A DNA stretch of 49,621 nt from Methylobacterium aquaticum (GTDB lineage: Bacteria > Pseudomonadota > Alphaproteobacteria > Rhizobiales > Beijerinckiaceae): assembly GCF_001043915.1 (NCBI RefSeq), contig NZ_LABX01000146.1:1-49621 (forward strand), given 5' to 3'. A model generated the notes under the pieces. That model saw nothing but the letters and a program-made list of their open reading frames with translations, made no database searches and had not been told where the DNA came from. Position numbers and translations under genes: made by a program. Shown here in pieces: positions 18,728 to 26,782 of the stretch (its first letter is position 1; each line of letters opens with the position of its first letter).

Positions 18728-18978
18728 GGGTCACGCTCCTTGCAACGCTGCCTTCACCCGATGGAAGGCGTCCCGGCGCATCGGCGCCGACATCCGGCCG
18801 GGCTCGCCTCGCTCCCGTCCGGGCCTGCGAGGGAACGGGCCCCGACCCCCCGCCGCGGGTCCTACAGGGGCCCGGCGATGCTGCCAAGGGATCGTGTCCC
18901 AAGGCGGGGTGGGGGGATATGCGCGGGACCGGGAAGGCCCCATCTTATGCCGCAGTGCAGCATCGCGCCGGAGATCCC

Positions 18979-20022
18979 ATGGCCTTTCGGTTCGTTCCAG
19001 GGCGTACCACCCGCCGCGCCGCGAGCGGCGCCGTGCGGATCCTGCGCGCCACCGCGAAGGCGAACGCCGCCGCGGCGCGCCGGACCGGCGCCCTGATGCA
19101 GCGCGGCGCCGAGGCGCTCAAGAAGGACGGGCCGGCGCACACGCCGCCGGGCCGCTTCGTCGAGGTCGACGGGGTGCGGGTGCACGCGATCGTCCGCGGC
19201 AAGGGCCGGCCGGTGGTGCTGATCCACGGCAACGGCACCATGGCGGAGGACTTCGTCATCTGCGGGCTGGTCGAGCAGCTCGCCAAGACCTACCGGGTGA
19301 TCGCGATCGACCGGCCCGGCTTCGGCCATACCGAGCGGCCGCGGCACTGGGTCTGGACCGCGGCGGCCCAGGCGCGCCTCATCGGGCACGTGATGGCTGC
19401 CCTGAAGGTCGAGCGGCCGGTGGTGGTCGGCCATTCCTGGGGCACCATCGTGGCGCTGGCGCTGGCGATCCAGGACGACCGGGACCTGGGCCTCGACCTG
19501 CGCGGGCTGGTGCTGCTCTCCGGCTATTACTATCCGGGCCGGCGGGCCGACGTGGCGCTGATCGCGCCCCTCGCGGTGCCCGGCGTCGGCGACGCGGCCC
19601 GCGCCATGATGCCGGAGGCGGTCGGGCAGATGCTGGCGCCGCAGGTCTTCCGCCACGTGTTCAAGCCGCAGCCGGTCCCGGCGCGGTTCACCGCGCGCTT
19701 CCCCGTGGCACTCTCGCTCTCCGCCACGCAGGGCCGGGCGAGCGCCGAGGACACCGCCAGCATGAACACCGCCGTCGCCCTGTTGCAGCCGCGCTATGCC
19801 GGCCTGCGGCTGCCGGTGGCGATCCTGTCGGGGGATACCGACGCGGTCGTCGACCCGACCGAGCAATCATGCCGCCTGCATGCAGAGGTGGCGGGCAGCA
19901 CCCTCACCCTGCTGCCGGGCCAGGGCCACATGATCCACTACTCGGCCAAGGCCCGGATCCTGCGGGCGGTGGACGCCCAGATGGCGCTCACCGGCCGAAC
20001 CCTGGCCTGGCGTTCGCGATGA
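18979..20022 (+). CDS. Alpha/beta hydrolase
   Basis: A 347-residue alpha/beta-hydrolase-fold protein. The oxyanion segment is V-L-I-H-G-N-G-T (about residues 76-83), the nucleophile elbow G-H-S-W-G-T-I-V lies near residue 155, the acid is probably in S-G-D-T-D-A-V-V-D-P-T, and the catalytic histidine is in G-Q-G-H-M-I-H-Y. The first ~55 residues are Arg/Ala-rich and could be an amphipathic or membrane-associating segment. The substrate is unknown; epoxide hydrolase or haloperoxidase-like enzymes are the nearest general resemblance. GGAG lies 5 bases before the ATG. The last 35 bases overlap the 3' end of the convergent MarC gene. Confidence 0.88.
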   Translation: MAFRFVPGRTTRRAASGAVRILRATAKANAAAARRTGALMQRGAEALKKDGPAHTPPGRFVEVDGVRVHAIVRGKGRPVVLIHGNGTMAEDFVICGLVEQLAKTYRVIAIDRPGFGHTERPRHWVWTAAAQARLIGHVMAALKVERPVVVGHSWGTIVALALAIQDDRDLGLDLRGLVLLSGYYYPGRRADVALIAPLAVPGVGDAARAMMPEAVGQMLAPQVFRHVFKPQPVPARFTARFPVALSLSATQGRASAEDTASMNTAVALLQPRYAGLRLPVAILSGDTDAVVDPTEQSCRLHAEVAGSTLTLLPGQGHMIHYSAKARILRAVDAQMALTGRTLAWRSR

Positions 20023-20707
20023 GGGGGCCCAGCACGTCGGTGACGCCGGTCAGCATGATCTGGGTGCCGACGCAGAGCAGCAGGAACGCGGCGAGCCGCC
20101 CGAGCACCCGGGCCCGGGCATGGCCGAGGCGCGCCACCAGCCGGTCGGCCGAGGCATAGGCGAGGAGCACCAGGAGGGCGATGGCGAGGGCGGCGACCGA
20201 CGCCCCGGCGAGATAGGCGATCCGGTCGATGCCGCTCTCCGGCCGGCCGGCGCCGAGCGCGATCGCCACCGCGATGGTGCCGGGCCCGGTGGTGAAGGGC
20301 AGCGTCAGGGGGAAGAAGGCGATCTCCGCCAGGGCGGCGGGCTCGGGATCGTCCTCGCTCGCCTGGATCGGCTCGGCCTGGGCGGTCTTGCGGGCCTCGC
20401 GCTGCTCGGGCGTGGCGAGCAGGCTCCAGGCCTGCGCCGCCACCACGAGGCCGCCGGCGATGCGCAACGCCGCGAGCGAGATGCCGAAGAAGCTGAGCAC
20501 CGAGGCCCCGGCCCAGAGCGAGACCAGCATCACGGCGGCCGCATAGGCGCCGATGCGGCGGGCGAGCCAGGTGCGCTCGGCGTGTGTCCGCCCGGCGGTG
20601 ACCTGCGCGAAGATCAGGGCCGATCCGGGCGGGTTGACGATCGAGAACAGGGCCGAGAAGGCGAGCAGGAAGCTCTGCACGGCGGCTTCGGCGCCCGGGA
20701 ACGGCAT
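19988..20707 (-). CDS. MarC family inner-membrane protein
   Basis: A 239-residue protein with about six membrane helices. The family hallmarks are F-S-A-L-F-S-I-V-N-P-P-G-S-A-L-I-F near the N-terminus and F-F-P-L-T-L-P-F-T-T-G-P-G-T-I in the middle, followed by A-F-L-L-L-C-V-G-T-Q-I-M-L-T-G. The family is also called UPF0056 and its function is unsettled; it is not a proven drug exporter. The ATG shares one base with the TGA of the upstream methyltransferase (TGATG), so the two are translationally coupled. Confidence 0.9.
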   Translation of the reverse strand: MPFPGAEAAVQSFLLAFSALFSIVNPPGSALIFAQVTAGRTHAERTWLARRIGAYAAAVMLVSLWAGASVLSFFGISLAALRIAGGLVVAAQAWSLLATPEQREARKTAQAEPIQASEDDPEPAALAEIAFFPLTLPFTTGPGTIAVAIALGAGRPESGIDRIAYLAGASVAALAIALLVLLAYASADRLVARLGHARARVLGRLAAFLLLCVGTQIMLTGVTDVLGPLIANARPGFGR

Positions 20708-21456
20708 CACGCGCCCCCCGGCACCGGGGCCGGCACCGGTACCGGCACCGGCAGCACCCGGGCGCCGAGCCGTGCCGCCCTGCGGGCCTGGACCGCCACC
20801 GGGCGATGGAGCTGCTTCGTCGCCTCGACCACGTGCAGGCCGGCGAAGGGCAGGGACAGGCCGGTGCCGACCCGCTCCCAGGCGCTCGCGGTCTGGAGGG
20901 TCAGCCAGCCCTCCACCGGGGGCACGTAGAGGGTCTCGGCCCAGTCCTCGGGGGAGAAGAGCGTGTCGCGCATCAGGCGGCCGAGCTGGGAGCGGCTATA
21001 GGGCTGGCCGTGGCCGAACGGTGTGGCGTCCCGCCGCGCCCACAGGCCGCGGCGGTTCGGCACCGCGACGATCAGCCGTCCGCCGGGGGTGAGCACGCGC
21101 CAGACCTCCTGCATCAGCTCGGCCGGGCTCTCCACCGCCTCGATGGCGTGGATCAGCAGGACCCGGTCGAGGGCCGAATCAGGCAGCGGCATCATGGTCG
21201 GATCGACGAGGCAGGAGGCGGAGCGGCCGGAGACCGGCCAGTTGGTCACCCCCTGCGTCGCCGGCATGAAGGCGAGCGTGCGTTCGGCGGCGTGCCGCAC
21301 CGGGCCGAGATACGGCACCGCATAGCCGAGGCCCATGACCCGGAGCCCCGACACCGAGCCGAGCATGCGGTGGACCGTGCGGCCGACGAGCCTTTGCGCC
21401 ACCGCCCCCAGGGGGCTGGCGTAGAAGGCACGCAGGTCGGTGACGTCGAGGCTCAT
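20707..21456 (-). CDS. Class I SAM-dependent methyltransferase
   Basis: A 249-residue methyltransferase_11-like protein. The SAM-binding strand is represented by L-R-V-M-G-L-G-Y-A-V-P-Y-L (the usual G-x-G-x-G is relaxed). Then come M-P-L-P-D-S-A-L-D-R-V-L-L-I-H and the post-motif region R-V-L-T-P-G-G-R-L-I-V-A-V-P-N. The acceptor is unknown. The C-terminus has an odd P-V-P-V-P-V-P-A-P-V-P tail. The start is ATG 21456 (M-S-L-D-V-T-D-L). It is coupled to MarC by a TGATG overlap and divergent from gloB, which lies 239 bases away. Confidence 0.85.
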   Translation of the reverse strand: MSLDVTDLRAFYASPLGAVAQRLVGRTVHRMLGSVSGLRVMGLGYAVPYLGPVRHAAERTLAFMPATQGVTNWPVSGRSASCLVDPTMMPLPDSALDRVLLIHAIEAVESPAELMQEVWRVLTPGGRLIVAVPNRRGLWARRDATPFGHGQPYSRSQLGRLMRDTLFSPEDWAETLYVPPVEGWLTLQTASAWERVGTGLSLPFAGLHVVEATKQLHRPVAVQARRAARLGARVLPVPVPVPAPVPGGA

Positions 21457-21695
21457 CGGTTCTCGGGACGTGCGGGGCGGCGGGCGCGGCGCGCTGATGC
21501 CAGGGGGGCCGGGAATCCGGGATCCGAGGGATCCAGGACCAGGAATGGGGAGTGGCGCGAAGGGCGGCAAGGCGTCAACCCGCAAGGCGGCCGAGGCGCC
21601 CGCTATTCGCCTCGGACCCGGTCGCGCGGGCGCCGATGCGCCCTATCTCGCAGCATGCGAATCCTGCCATGATCGTCGTCCGAGGAGGCGCCGCG

Positions 21696-22475
21696 ATGCC
21701 CGAGATCCGACCCGAGATCCGCACCTTCCTGTGCCGGAGCGACAATATCGGCGTGCTGATGCGCGACCCCGGGACGGGGGCCTGCGCGGCGATCGACGTG
21801 CCGGAAGCCGCCGCCGTCCTGCGCGCCCTCGACGAGACCGGCTGGCGCCTGACCGACATCCTGGTCACCCACCGCCACGGCGACCATGTCGAGGGCATCC
21901 CGGCGGTGAAGGCCCGGACCGGGGCCCGGGTGACCGCCCCGGCGCGGGCCGGCAGCGCCGTGCCGCAGGTGGATGCGACGGTCGGCGAGGGCGACGTCGT
22001 GACGGTGGGCTCCCTCGCCGCCGTCGTGTGGGAGACGCCCGGCCATTGCGACGACCACGTCACCTACTGGTTCGAGGAGGCCGGCGTGGCGTTTGCCGGC
22101 GACACGCTGTTCACCCTCGGCTGCGGCCGGGTGCTCGAGGGCCCGCCCTCGGTGCTGTGGCGCTCGCTGTCGCGCTTCCTGCCCCTGCCCGACGAGACCG
22201 TGATCTATTCCGGCCACGACTACGTGCTGGCGAATGCCCGCTTCGCGCGCGCCGCCGAGCCGGAGAACCGCAACCTCGCCGACCGGGCGGCCCTGGCCGA
22301 GACGGCCAAGGCGGAGGGGCGCTTCCTGGTGCCGACGACGCTCGGTGAGGAGAAGGCCACCAACCCCTTCCTGCGTGCCACCGAGCCGACCCTCGCACGC
22401 GCCGTCGGGATGGAGCCCGGCGCCGACCCGGCGGCGGTGTTCACGGCGCTTCGTGAGTGGAAGAACCGGTTCTGA
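21696..22475 (+). CDS. gloB: Hydroxyacylglutathione hydrolase (glyoxalase II)
   Basis: Hydrolyses S-D-lactoylglutathione in methylglyoxal detoxification. The 259-residue metallo-beta-lactamase-fold protein carries the metal motif T-H-R-H-G-D-H-V-E-G, T-P-G-H-C-D-D-H, F-A-G-D-T-L-F-T-L-G-C-G-R, and Y-S-G-H-D-Y-V-L-A-N-A-R-F. The C-terminal A-T-N-P-F-L-R region is typical of GloB. The start at 21696 is supported by GAGGAGG about 7 bases upstream; ATG 21669 in frame is less well placed. The Cupin_5 gene follows 5 bases after the stop. Confidence 0.94.
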   Translation: MPEIRPEIRTFLCRSDNIGVLMRDPGTGACAAIDVPEAAAVLRALDETGWRLTDILVTHRHGDHVEGIPAVKARTGARVTAPARAGSAVPQVDATVGEGDVVTVGSLAAVVWETPGHCDDHVTYWFEEAGVAFAGDTLFTLGCGRVLEGPPSVLWRSLSRFLPLPDETVIYSGHDYVLANARFARAAEPENRNLADRAALAETAKAEGRFLVPTTLGEEKATNPFLRATEPTLARAVGMEPGADPAAVFTALREWKNRF

Positions 22476-22480
22476 CGACC

Positions 22481-22915
22481 ATGCAAAACCTCACCGCCGC
22501 GGAGGTCGTGCGTCTGCTCGACCTCAAGCCCCACCCCGAGGGCGGGCATTACCGCGAGACCTTTCGCGATTCCCACGAGATCGACGGGCGCCCGGCCTCG
22601 ACGGCGATCTATTACCTGCTCGACATCGGCGAGACCTCGGAATGGCACCGGGTCGACGCGACGGAGGTCTGGCTGTGGCATGCCGGGGCGCCGATGGTCA
22701 TCACCACCAGCCCCAACGGCCACGACGCCGAGGCGCGCCATCTCGGCCCCGACCTCGCCCGGGGCCACCGGCCGCAGATCGTGGTGCCGGCCCACCACTG
22801 GCAGACCGCCACCAGCCTCGGCGCCTGGACCCTGGTGAGCTGCACCGTGGCGCCGGGATTCCGGTTCGAGGGGTTCGAGATGGCGCCGCCGGATTGGCGG
22901 CCGACGCCGCGCTGA
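22481..22915 (+). CDS. Cupin_5 (DUF985) family protein
   Basis: A 144-residue single-domain cupin. The family landmarks are clear: L-K-P-H-P-E-G-G-H-Y-R-E-T-F-R near residue 15, S-T-A-I-Y-Y-L-L, S-E-W-H-R-V-D-A-T-E-V-W-L-W-H-A-G, and P-A-H-H-W-Q-T-A before the final strands. The biochemical role of DUF985 proteins is not well established; some are annotated as sugar-epimerase-like. It is probably co-transcribed with gloB, given the 5-base gap. Confidence 0.9.
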   Translation: MQNLTAAEVVRLLDLKPHPEGGHYRETFRDSHEIDGRPASTAIYYLLDIGETSEWHRVDATEVWLWHAGAPMVITTSPNGHDAEARHLGPDLARGHRPQIVVPAHHWQTATSLGAWTLVSCTVAPGFRFEGFEMAPPDWRPTPR

Positions 22916-22997
22916 GGCCCGGCCATCGACACGATGCCGCGCATCGCGCAGGACGCTCGTGCAGCCCCCGATCACGTCGCCAACGGGTGCGGCTCCG

Positions 22998-23060
22998 GAG
23001 CTGTGGTTGTGCCGCCTTGTCCGCGACCAACGGGTGTCCACTTCGGCGCAATCTGCTTAG
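22998..23060 (-). repeat. Palindromic intergenic repeat, type A partial copy
   Basis: Read on the minus strand from 23060 it begins CTAAGCAGATTGCGCCGAAG and continues GTGGACACCCGTT, matching the type A consensus with a few changes and decaying towards its far end. The TAA in its first bases (23059-23057) is the stop of the rhodanese remnant. Confidence 0.65.
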
Positions 23061-23795
23061 GCCCTCGGCGCGGCGGGCGCGCGGGCGACGTGGAAGCGGG
23101 CAATCTCGTCATTGGCGAGCTGGGCCACGAGCTGCAACTCCCAGTCGATGTAGCGCTGCATGGCGGCCCGGGCGTTGTCGGTGCCCTCGTAGGGCCGCTT
23201 GTAGACGTCGGCCGGCGCCGACACGAAGCGCCCGTCGGTCTCGAGCGGCCGGCCGGCATCCGTCCAGGCTTGGGTCCCACCGGCGAGGAGCAGCACCGGA
23301 CGCGCCGTCGCTCTCCGGGCGTCAGCGAGATTGGCCGCCGCGACCCGCCCGTCCGGTGACGTCAGGACAACCGGGCCATCGCCTGGCAGGGCGGCGAGGT
23401 CGCGCGGATGCGGTAGACTAGCTCGCCCCCCGGCAGGCTGCGCCCGCCCGGGATGCTCATGGTCGAGAATTCCTCGAAGCGGCTGGCATCGACCACCACC
23501 ACGTCCGTCTCCTCGTCGAGGAGGCGCCGGACCTCGGCCGCCGGCAGGGACGGGGTGTTGCTGGCGGCGACCGACAGGGCCTCAGCGCCCGGCTGCGCCG
23601 CCCGTGCCCAGGCACGATCGAGGGCAGCGTCCGCCCGGCCGGTCACCGCGAGGATCGCGGCCCGGCGGGCGGCGACGCGGCCGATCACCGCCTGGATCTC
23701 CGGCTCGGCCGAAGGGTGCGCGGCGAGCGCGTGGGAGGAGTTGCGCGACCGGCACCGCACCAGCGCCAGGACGTCCTGGAGGATCCGGGTGACGA
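23057..23795 (-). pseudogene. Frameshifted, 5'-truncated rhodanese-domain gene
   Basis: From about 23590 downwards one frame gives a rhodanese start: L-P-A-A-E-V-R-R-L-L-D, D-V-V-V-V-D-A-S-R-F-E-E-F, and S-I-P-G-G-R-S-L-P-G-G-E-L-V-Y-R-I-R. It then runs to an early stop at 23362. A one-base shift near 23400 restores D-L-A-A-L-P-G-D-G-P-V-V-L, D-A-R-R-A-T-A-R-P-V-L-L-L-A-G-G-T-Q-A-W and the C-terminal tail to 23057. The tail resembles that of multi-domain rhodanese-related sulfurtransferases. The 5' end is cut near 23801 where a hairpin repeat begins. No rhodanese active-site cysteine is visible. Confidence 0.75.
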
Positions 23796-23800
23796 TGCCG

Positions 23801-23835
23801 GTCGATGCGTCAGCATCTTGGGCCGTTGGTATACC
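23801..23835. repeat. Half copy of the dapB-gpmA hairpin repeat
   Basis: Contains CGATGCGTCAGCATCTT followed by CCGTTGGTATACC, the same as the last third of the element at 17801-17930. The nested GATGC/GCATC stem is intact, but the partner arm CCAACGGTC is missing. It marks the broken 5' end of the rhodanese remnant. Confidence 0.7.
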
Positions 23836-23968
23836 GCTACGCGGAAGGAATCCCGGCGCCTGCCCGGGCCATGGGACCGGGATTCTCACCCTCGCGCGGA
23901 ATATAACACGGTCCGCTTCGGGGCCTGCGAGTTTGCGCATCGCCACCGGCGCGCGCGGACCGTCGGGT

Positions 23969-24181
23969 TCAGGACCCGACGACGGCGGCTACGCCAAGGG
24001 CCAAGACCAGGCACAGCGCGATCCCGCCCGCAGCCCAAAGGAGCCACGCGGTGGCGCCATGCTGGTTGTCGTTGCCGGGCCGCGGCAGCTCGCTCGGCCA
24101 GCGCCGCCATCGTCGACAGGTCGACGGGGCCTGAAGGACCGATGAGCCCGAGCCGGCGTCATGGTGATGGCGGCACGACAT
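23969..24181 (-). CDS. Possible small membrane protein
   Basis: Seventy residues. The C-terminal part, A-W-L-L-W-A-A-G-G-I-A-L-C-L-V-L-A-L-G-V-A-A-V-V-G-S, is a convincing single membrane helix preceded by a polar N-D-N-Q-H-G stretch. The N-terminal half is Arg/Ser-rich. The start ATG lies inside the 3' end of the upstream small ORF (23-base overlap). No known family. Support rests only on the helix and the arrangement. Confidence 0.4.
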   Translation of the reverse strand: MSCRHHHDAGSGSSVLQAPSTCRRWRRWPSELPRPGNDNQHGATAWLLWAAGGIALCLVLALGVAAVVGS

Positions 24182-24404
24182 GACCGGGATATCCGGTGCC
24201 GCGGTCATCCGTGACGGTGCCGCCATGGCTGTACAGGACATCGGGATGGGGCGACGCCAGGCCGCCGCCGAGGCGTGCCCAATCCTCGATCGATCCGTCC
24301 GTCGGGAAGGGTGGGCCCGATGCCTCGCCCGTTCCCTCCCCATTGCCCGGACTCGCCCAAGCGCCCCAGGCAAACCGCGCCGTCCGAACGATGGCCTTCT
24401 TCAT
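24159..24404 (-). CDS. Small hypothetical protein
   Basis: Eighty-one residues starting M-K-K-A-I-V-R-T-A-R-F-A-W-G-A-W, preceded by a good ribosome site (GGGAGAG, 6 bases before the ATG). The rest is Gly/Pro/Asp-rich (D-G-S-I-E-D-W-A-R-L-G-G-G). The N-terminus could pass for a very short signal-like segment but is too short for confident export. No family recognised. The ORF at 23969-24181 overlaps its end. Confidence 0.42.
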   Translation of the reverse strand: MKKAIVRTARFAWGAWASPGNGEGTGEASGPPFPTDGSIEDWARLGGGLASPHPDVLYSHGGTVTDDRGTGYPGHVVPPSP

Positions 24405-24771
24405 GTCGCTCTCCCGTCTCGGTGGCTGAGGCGGACCGGGAACCGCCGCCCGTGCCGGTGCGCGGCAAGGTCGGAGGCTCGAGCCTAAGCTTTCGTAAAC
24501 CAACCTGGCTGGCGCAAGCGGCCTTCGAAGGCGCGCCCTGGGGCGTGTCAGGTTTGTCCCGACGGGATTGCGGTCTTCTCCGACTGCGGCTCCATCCCTG
24601 GCGCCACAGATCACTCGGTGAGCGGGAGGACCGGGGCACCGAGCCCAGTCGCCGCAGGGTTCGGCGCAGAGGACCCTGCGACCCGCGGGCCAGGCCACAG
24701 GCCACCCTCGTCGAACCCGTCACGGTCGTGGCCCGCAAGGGTCAGCCACCACCATCGCGGAGTTGAAACCG
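24405..24771. other. Divergent intergenic region
   Basis: 367 bases between the small minus-strand ORF and the Gly/Tyr-rich plus-strand gene. Open frames run through it on the minus strand but show no protein-like composition. I see no repeat or strong hairpin; it presumably holds both promoters. Confidence 0.4.
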
Positions 24772-25203
24772 ATGAAACGTCTCGCACTGGCCCTCGCGGC
24801 CGCATCGAGCCTGATGCTGTTCTCGTCAGCGAGCGAGGCCCGGCCCTTCGGGCGCAGCCACGGCTTCCACCACGGCGGCTTCGCCGGACATCACGGCGGT
24901 TTCCGCCACGGTTTCCATGGTCACCGTTCGATCGGCTTCCGCCCTCACTACCGGCGCTCCGGCGGATACCGCCGCTACGGCCTCTCGCGGGCGCGGTACG
25001 GCTACGGGCGCCCCTACGGACGCTACGGCTACGGGTACCGCCGCGGCCATCGCGGCCTCGGACTGGCGGCCGGCCTCGGTCTCGGCCTCGCCGCGGCCGC
25101 CGTCAGGCCCGCCTATTACGGCGGCTACGGATACGGCTACCGCTACGCCCCGGTGGGCTACGGATACGGCTACGGCCAGCCCGCGTGCAGCTGCGGCTAC
25201 TGA
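24772..25203 (+). CDS. Gly/His/Tyr-rich exported protein
   Basis: 143 residues. A clear signal peptide (M-K-R-L-A-L-A-L-A-A-A-S-S-L-M-L-F, cut near S-E-A) is followed by a His/Gly/Phe-rich block (G-F-H-H-G-G-F-A-G-H-H-G-G-F), then Arg/Tyr/Gly repeats (R-Y-G-Y-G-R-P-Y-G-R-Y-G-Y-G). A short hydrophobic Gly/Leu/Ala stretch (G-L-G-L-A-A-G-L-G-L-G-L-A-A) and a C-terminal Y-G-Y-G tail ending C-S-C-G-Y come last. Such proteins are common and uncharacterised in Methylobacterium and Bradyrhizobium. Metal binding by the histidines is only a possibility. The ATG at 24772 is preferred over an in-frame TTG nine bases upstream. Confidence 0.75.
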   Translation: MKRLALALAAASSLMLFSSASEARPFGRSHGFHHGGFAGHHGGFRHGFHGHRSIGFRPHYRRSGGYRRYGLSRARYGYGRPYGRYGYGYRRGHRGLGLAAGLGLGLAAAAVRPAYYGGYGYGYRYAPVGYGYGYGQPACSCGY

Positions 25204-25288
25204 GTTCCTCCGTCCGCCGGGCCCGATCCCGGATCCTGGCGGTCCCGTCCCGCCGGGACATCCCTTCCGCCATCACCGAGGTGAACCC

Positions 25289-25795
25289 ATGAAGACGCTT
25301 CTCGCAACCACCCTCGCCGCCGCCCTGCTCGCCGGCCCCGCGCTCGCCCAGGACAAGGCGGCGCAGCCGCCCGCCGACGCTCAGACCACCCCGATGAAGA
25401 CGCCGCCGGCCGGCGGCGCGATGCCGGCCCCGGCCGGCACCATGAGCGGCACCATGGGCGGTATGACCATGGCCGACACCGCGACCGCCAAGATCAAGTT
25501 CGTCACCGCCAAGCCGGCCGAGGTGACCTCGTCCAGGCTCGTCGGCAAGAACCTCTACAACAACAAGAACGAGACCGTCGGGGAGATCGAGGATCTCGTC
25601 ATCGACAACGGCAAGACGGTCACCGGGGTCGTCGTCAGCGTCGGCGGCTTCCTCGGCATGGGCGAGCGCTACGTGGTGGTCGACCCCTCGTCGATCTTCC
25701 TGCACAAGGCGGACGGCAAGCTCAAGGCGATGGTCGACACCGACAAGGACGCCCTGAAGAACGCGCCCGAGTTCAAGTACAACCGCAACACCTGA
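25289..25795 (+). CDS. Exported PRC-barrel domain protein
   Basis: 168 residues. The signal peptide is cut near A-L-A-Q-D, and a Met/Pro/Ala-rich linker containing T-M-S-G-T-M-G-G-M-T-M covers about residues 30-65. A PRC-barrel domain follows from about residue 78: S-S-R-L-V-G-K-N-L-Y-N, E-T-V-G-E-I-E-D-L-V-I-D, G-V-V-V-S-V-G-G-F-L-G-M-G. Periplasmic PRC-barrel proteins are widespread in Rhizobiales, and their partner is generally unknown. The methionine-rich linker could bind Cu(I), which is speculation. GAGGTG lies just before the ATG, and the Gly/Tyr-rich gene lies 85 bases upstream. Confidence 0.85.
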   Translation: MKTLLATTLAAALLAGPALAQDKAAQPPADAQTTPMKTPPAGGAMPAPAGTMSGTMGGMTMADTATAKIKFVTAKPAEVTSSRLVGKNLYNNKNETVGEIEDLVIDNGKTVTGVVVSVGGFLGMGERYVVVDPSSIFLHKADGKLKAMVDTDKDALKNAPEFKYNRNT

Positions 25796-25981
25796 TCCGT
25801 CGCGCGTGGCTCCGTGCCCGCGGAGCCACGCTCAAGCGTTCCCGTATGCCGGTGCTGTCGGGAGAAACCTGACAGGTGTCGGTCAGAACGGCGAAGTTTG
25901 GCGAAACCTCTTGTCGTCCGCCATGATCCGGGCGCTACTCGGAACCGCTTCATCAACATTGAGACAGCGGAAAGAGTGGCG

Positions 25982-26197
25982 ATGATCATGGACATCATCA
26001 AGCAGGGCTCCCGCGCTCGGGCCCTGGGGCGCCCGCGGGATGCCTGCCCCCACCCGGCGGACTCCCGCGAGCGCCGGGCCTGGTACGAGGGCTACGACGG
26101 ATCGACGTGGGATTTCGCCGAGCGGGTCACTCATCCGACCATCGCTCCCCAGGGCCACGCAATCCGGGACGCGGCGGCCAACCCGACCCCGGTCTAG
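25982..26197 (+). CDS. Rmf/CrpP-like small protein
   Basis: 71 residues. The core A-R-A-L-G-R-P-R-D-A-C-P-H-P followed by S-R-E-R-R-A-W-Y-E-G-Y-D resembles the ribosome modulation factor/CrpP pattern (G-x-x-A-x-x-x-G, C-P-[YH], R-x-x-W-x-x-G-[WY]). Family knowledge links Rmf to ribosome hibernation and CrpP-like proteins to other small roles, so the function is uncertain here. The C-terminal ~25 residues extend beyond the usual domain. The TAG stop falls within the first bases of a type A palindromic repeat. Confidence 0.6.
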   Translation: MIMDIIKQGSRARALGRPRDACPHPADSRERRAWYEGYDGSTWDFAERVTHPTIAPQGHAIRDAAANPTPV

Positions 26198-26295
26198 GCG
26201 GATTTCGCCGAAGCGGTCACCGGTTCGGCGGCAAAAATCTGCGACAACACAAAAACCTACGCGGGCGAAGCGTGGCCCGCCCACGCAAGTCTGCT
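26194..26295 (+). repeat. Palindromic intergenic repeat, type A copy 2
   Basis: Begins CTAGGCGGATTT, including the preceding gene's TAG. Inner arms CGCCGAA/TTCGGCG are as in copy 1. The second hairpin here is GCGTGG/CCACGC, one base pair shorter on both sides than GCGTTGG/CCAACGC in copy 1, so the stem is kept. The unit ends GCAAGTCTGCT as in copy 1. Confidence 0.85.
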
Positions 26296-26368
26296 GAGAC
26301 CGCGGACCTTTTCCCTCGACCGAGGGCTGCGGGCCTTCGGGGCCGGTCCGGAAGACGACGGAGGGGCG

Positions 26369-26782
26369 ATGGGACGGAAGCGACGCCACTGTGTCGAGGG
26401 CTGGACCTTCGGGCGGCTGGAACGGGTGGTGACCACCCTGGTCGAGGCAAGCCTGGAGGACCCTGCGGCGGCACCGCCGGACCTCATCCAACGGCTGCGG
26501 CACCTGCAGCGGAACGCGGAGGCCGCAGGGGGCGACCGCCAGATCCTCCAGGTCATCGCGTCGGGCCGGCGCCTGCTTGGCGACGGGCTGGCGCTGACCG
26601 GTCCGGGCGCACCGACCGACGACGCCGGCATGGTCGACGCGCCCTCGGCCGGAGCGCCCTTGCGGGATGCGGCGGTCTCGACCGATGGTCCGGACGCGCG
26701 GAGGGAGAGGCCGGCCTCATCGACCGGGACCACCGCCGCGATCCAGCCCACCCGATTGTTCCTGCATGACCTCAAGGCTTGA
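26369..26782 (+). CDS. Hypothetical protein overlapping the sensor kinase gene
   Basis: 137 residues from an ATG with GGAGGGG six bases upstream. The first ~75 residues look helical and protein-like (W-T-F-G-R-L-E-R-V-V-T-T-L-V-E-A-S-L, L-I-Q-R-L-R-H-L-Q-R-N-A-E-A-A); the rest is Ala/Asp/Pro-rich. I recognise no domain. The last 17 bases overlap the start of the histidine kinase gene, so translational coupling, and perhaps a role in the same signalling unit, is likely. Confidence 0.6.
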   Translation: MGRKRRHCVEGWTFGRLERVVTTLVEASLEDPAAAPPDLIQRLRHLQRNAEAAGGDRQILQVIASGRRLLGDGLALTGPGAPTDDAGMVDAPSAGAPLRDAAVSTDGPDARRERPASSTGTTAAIQPTRLFLHDLKA

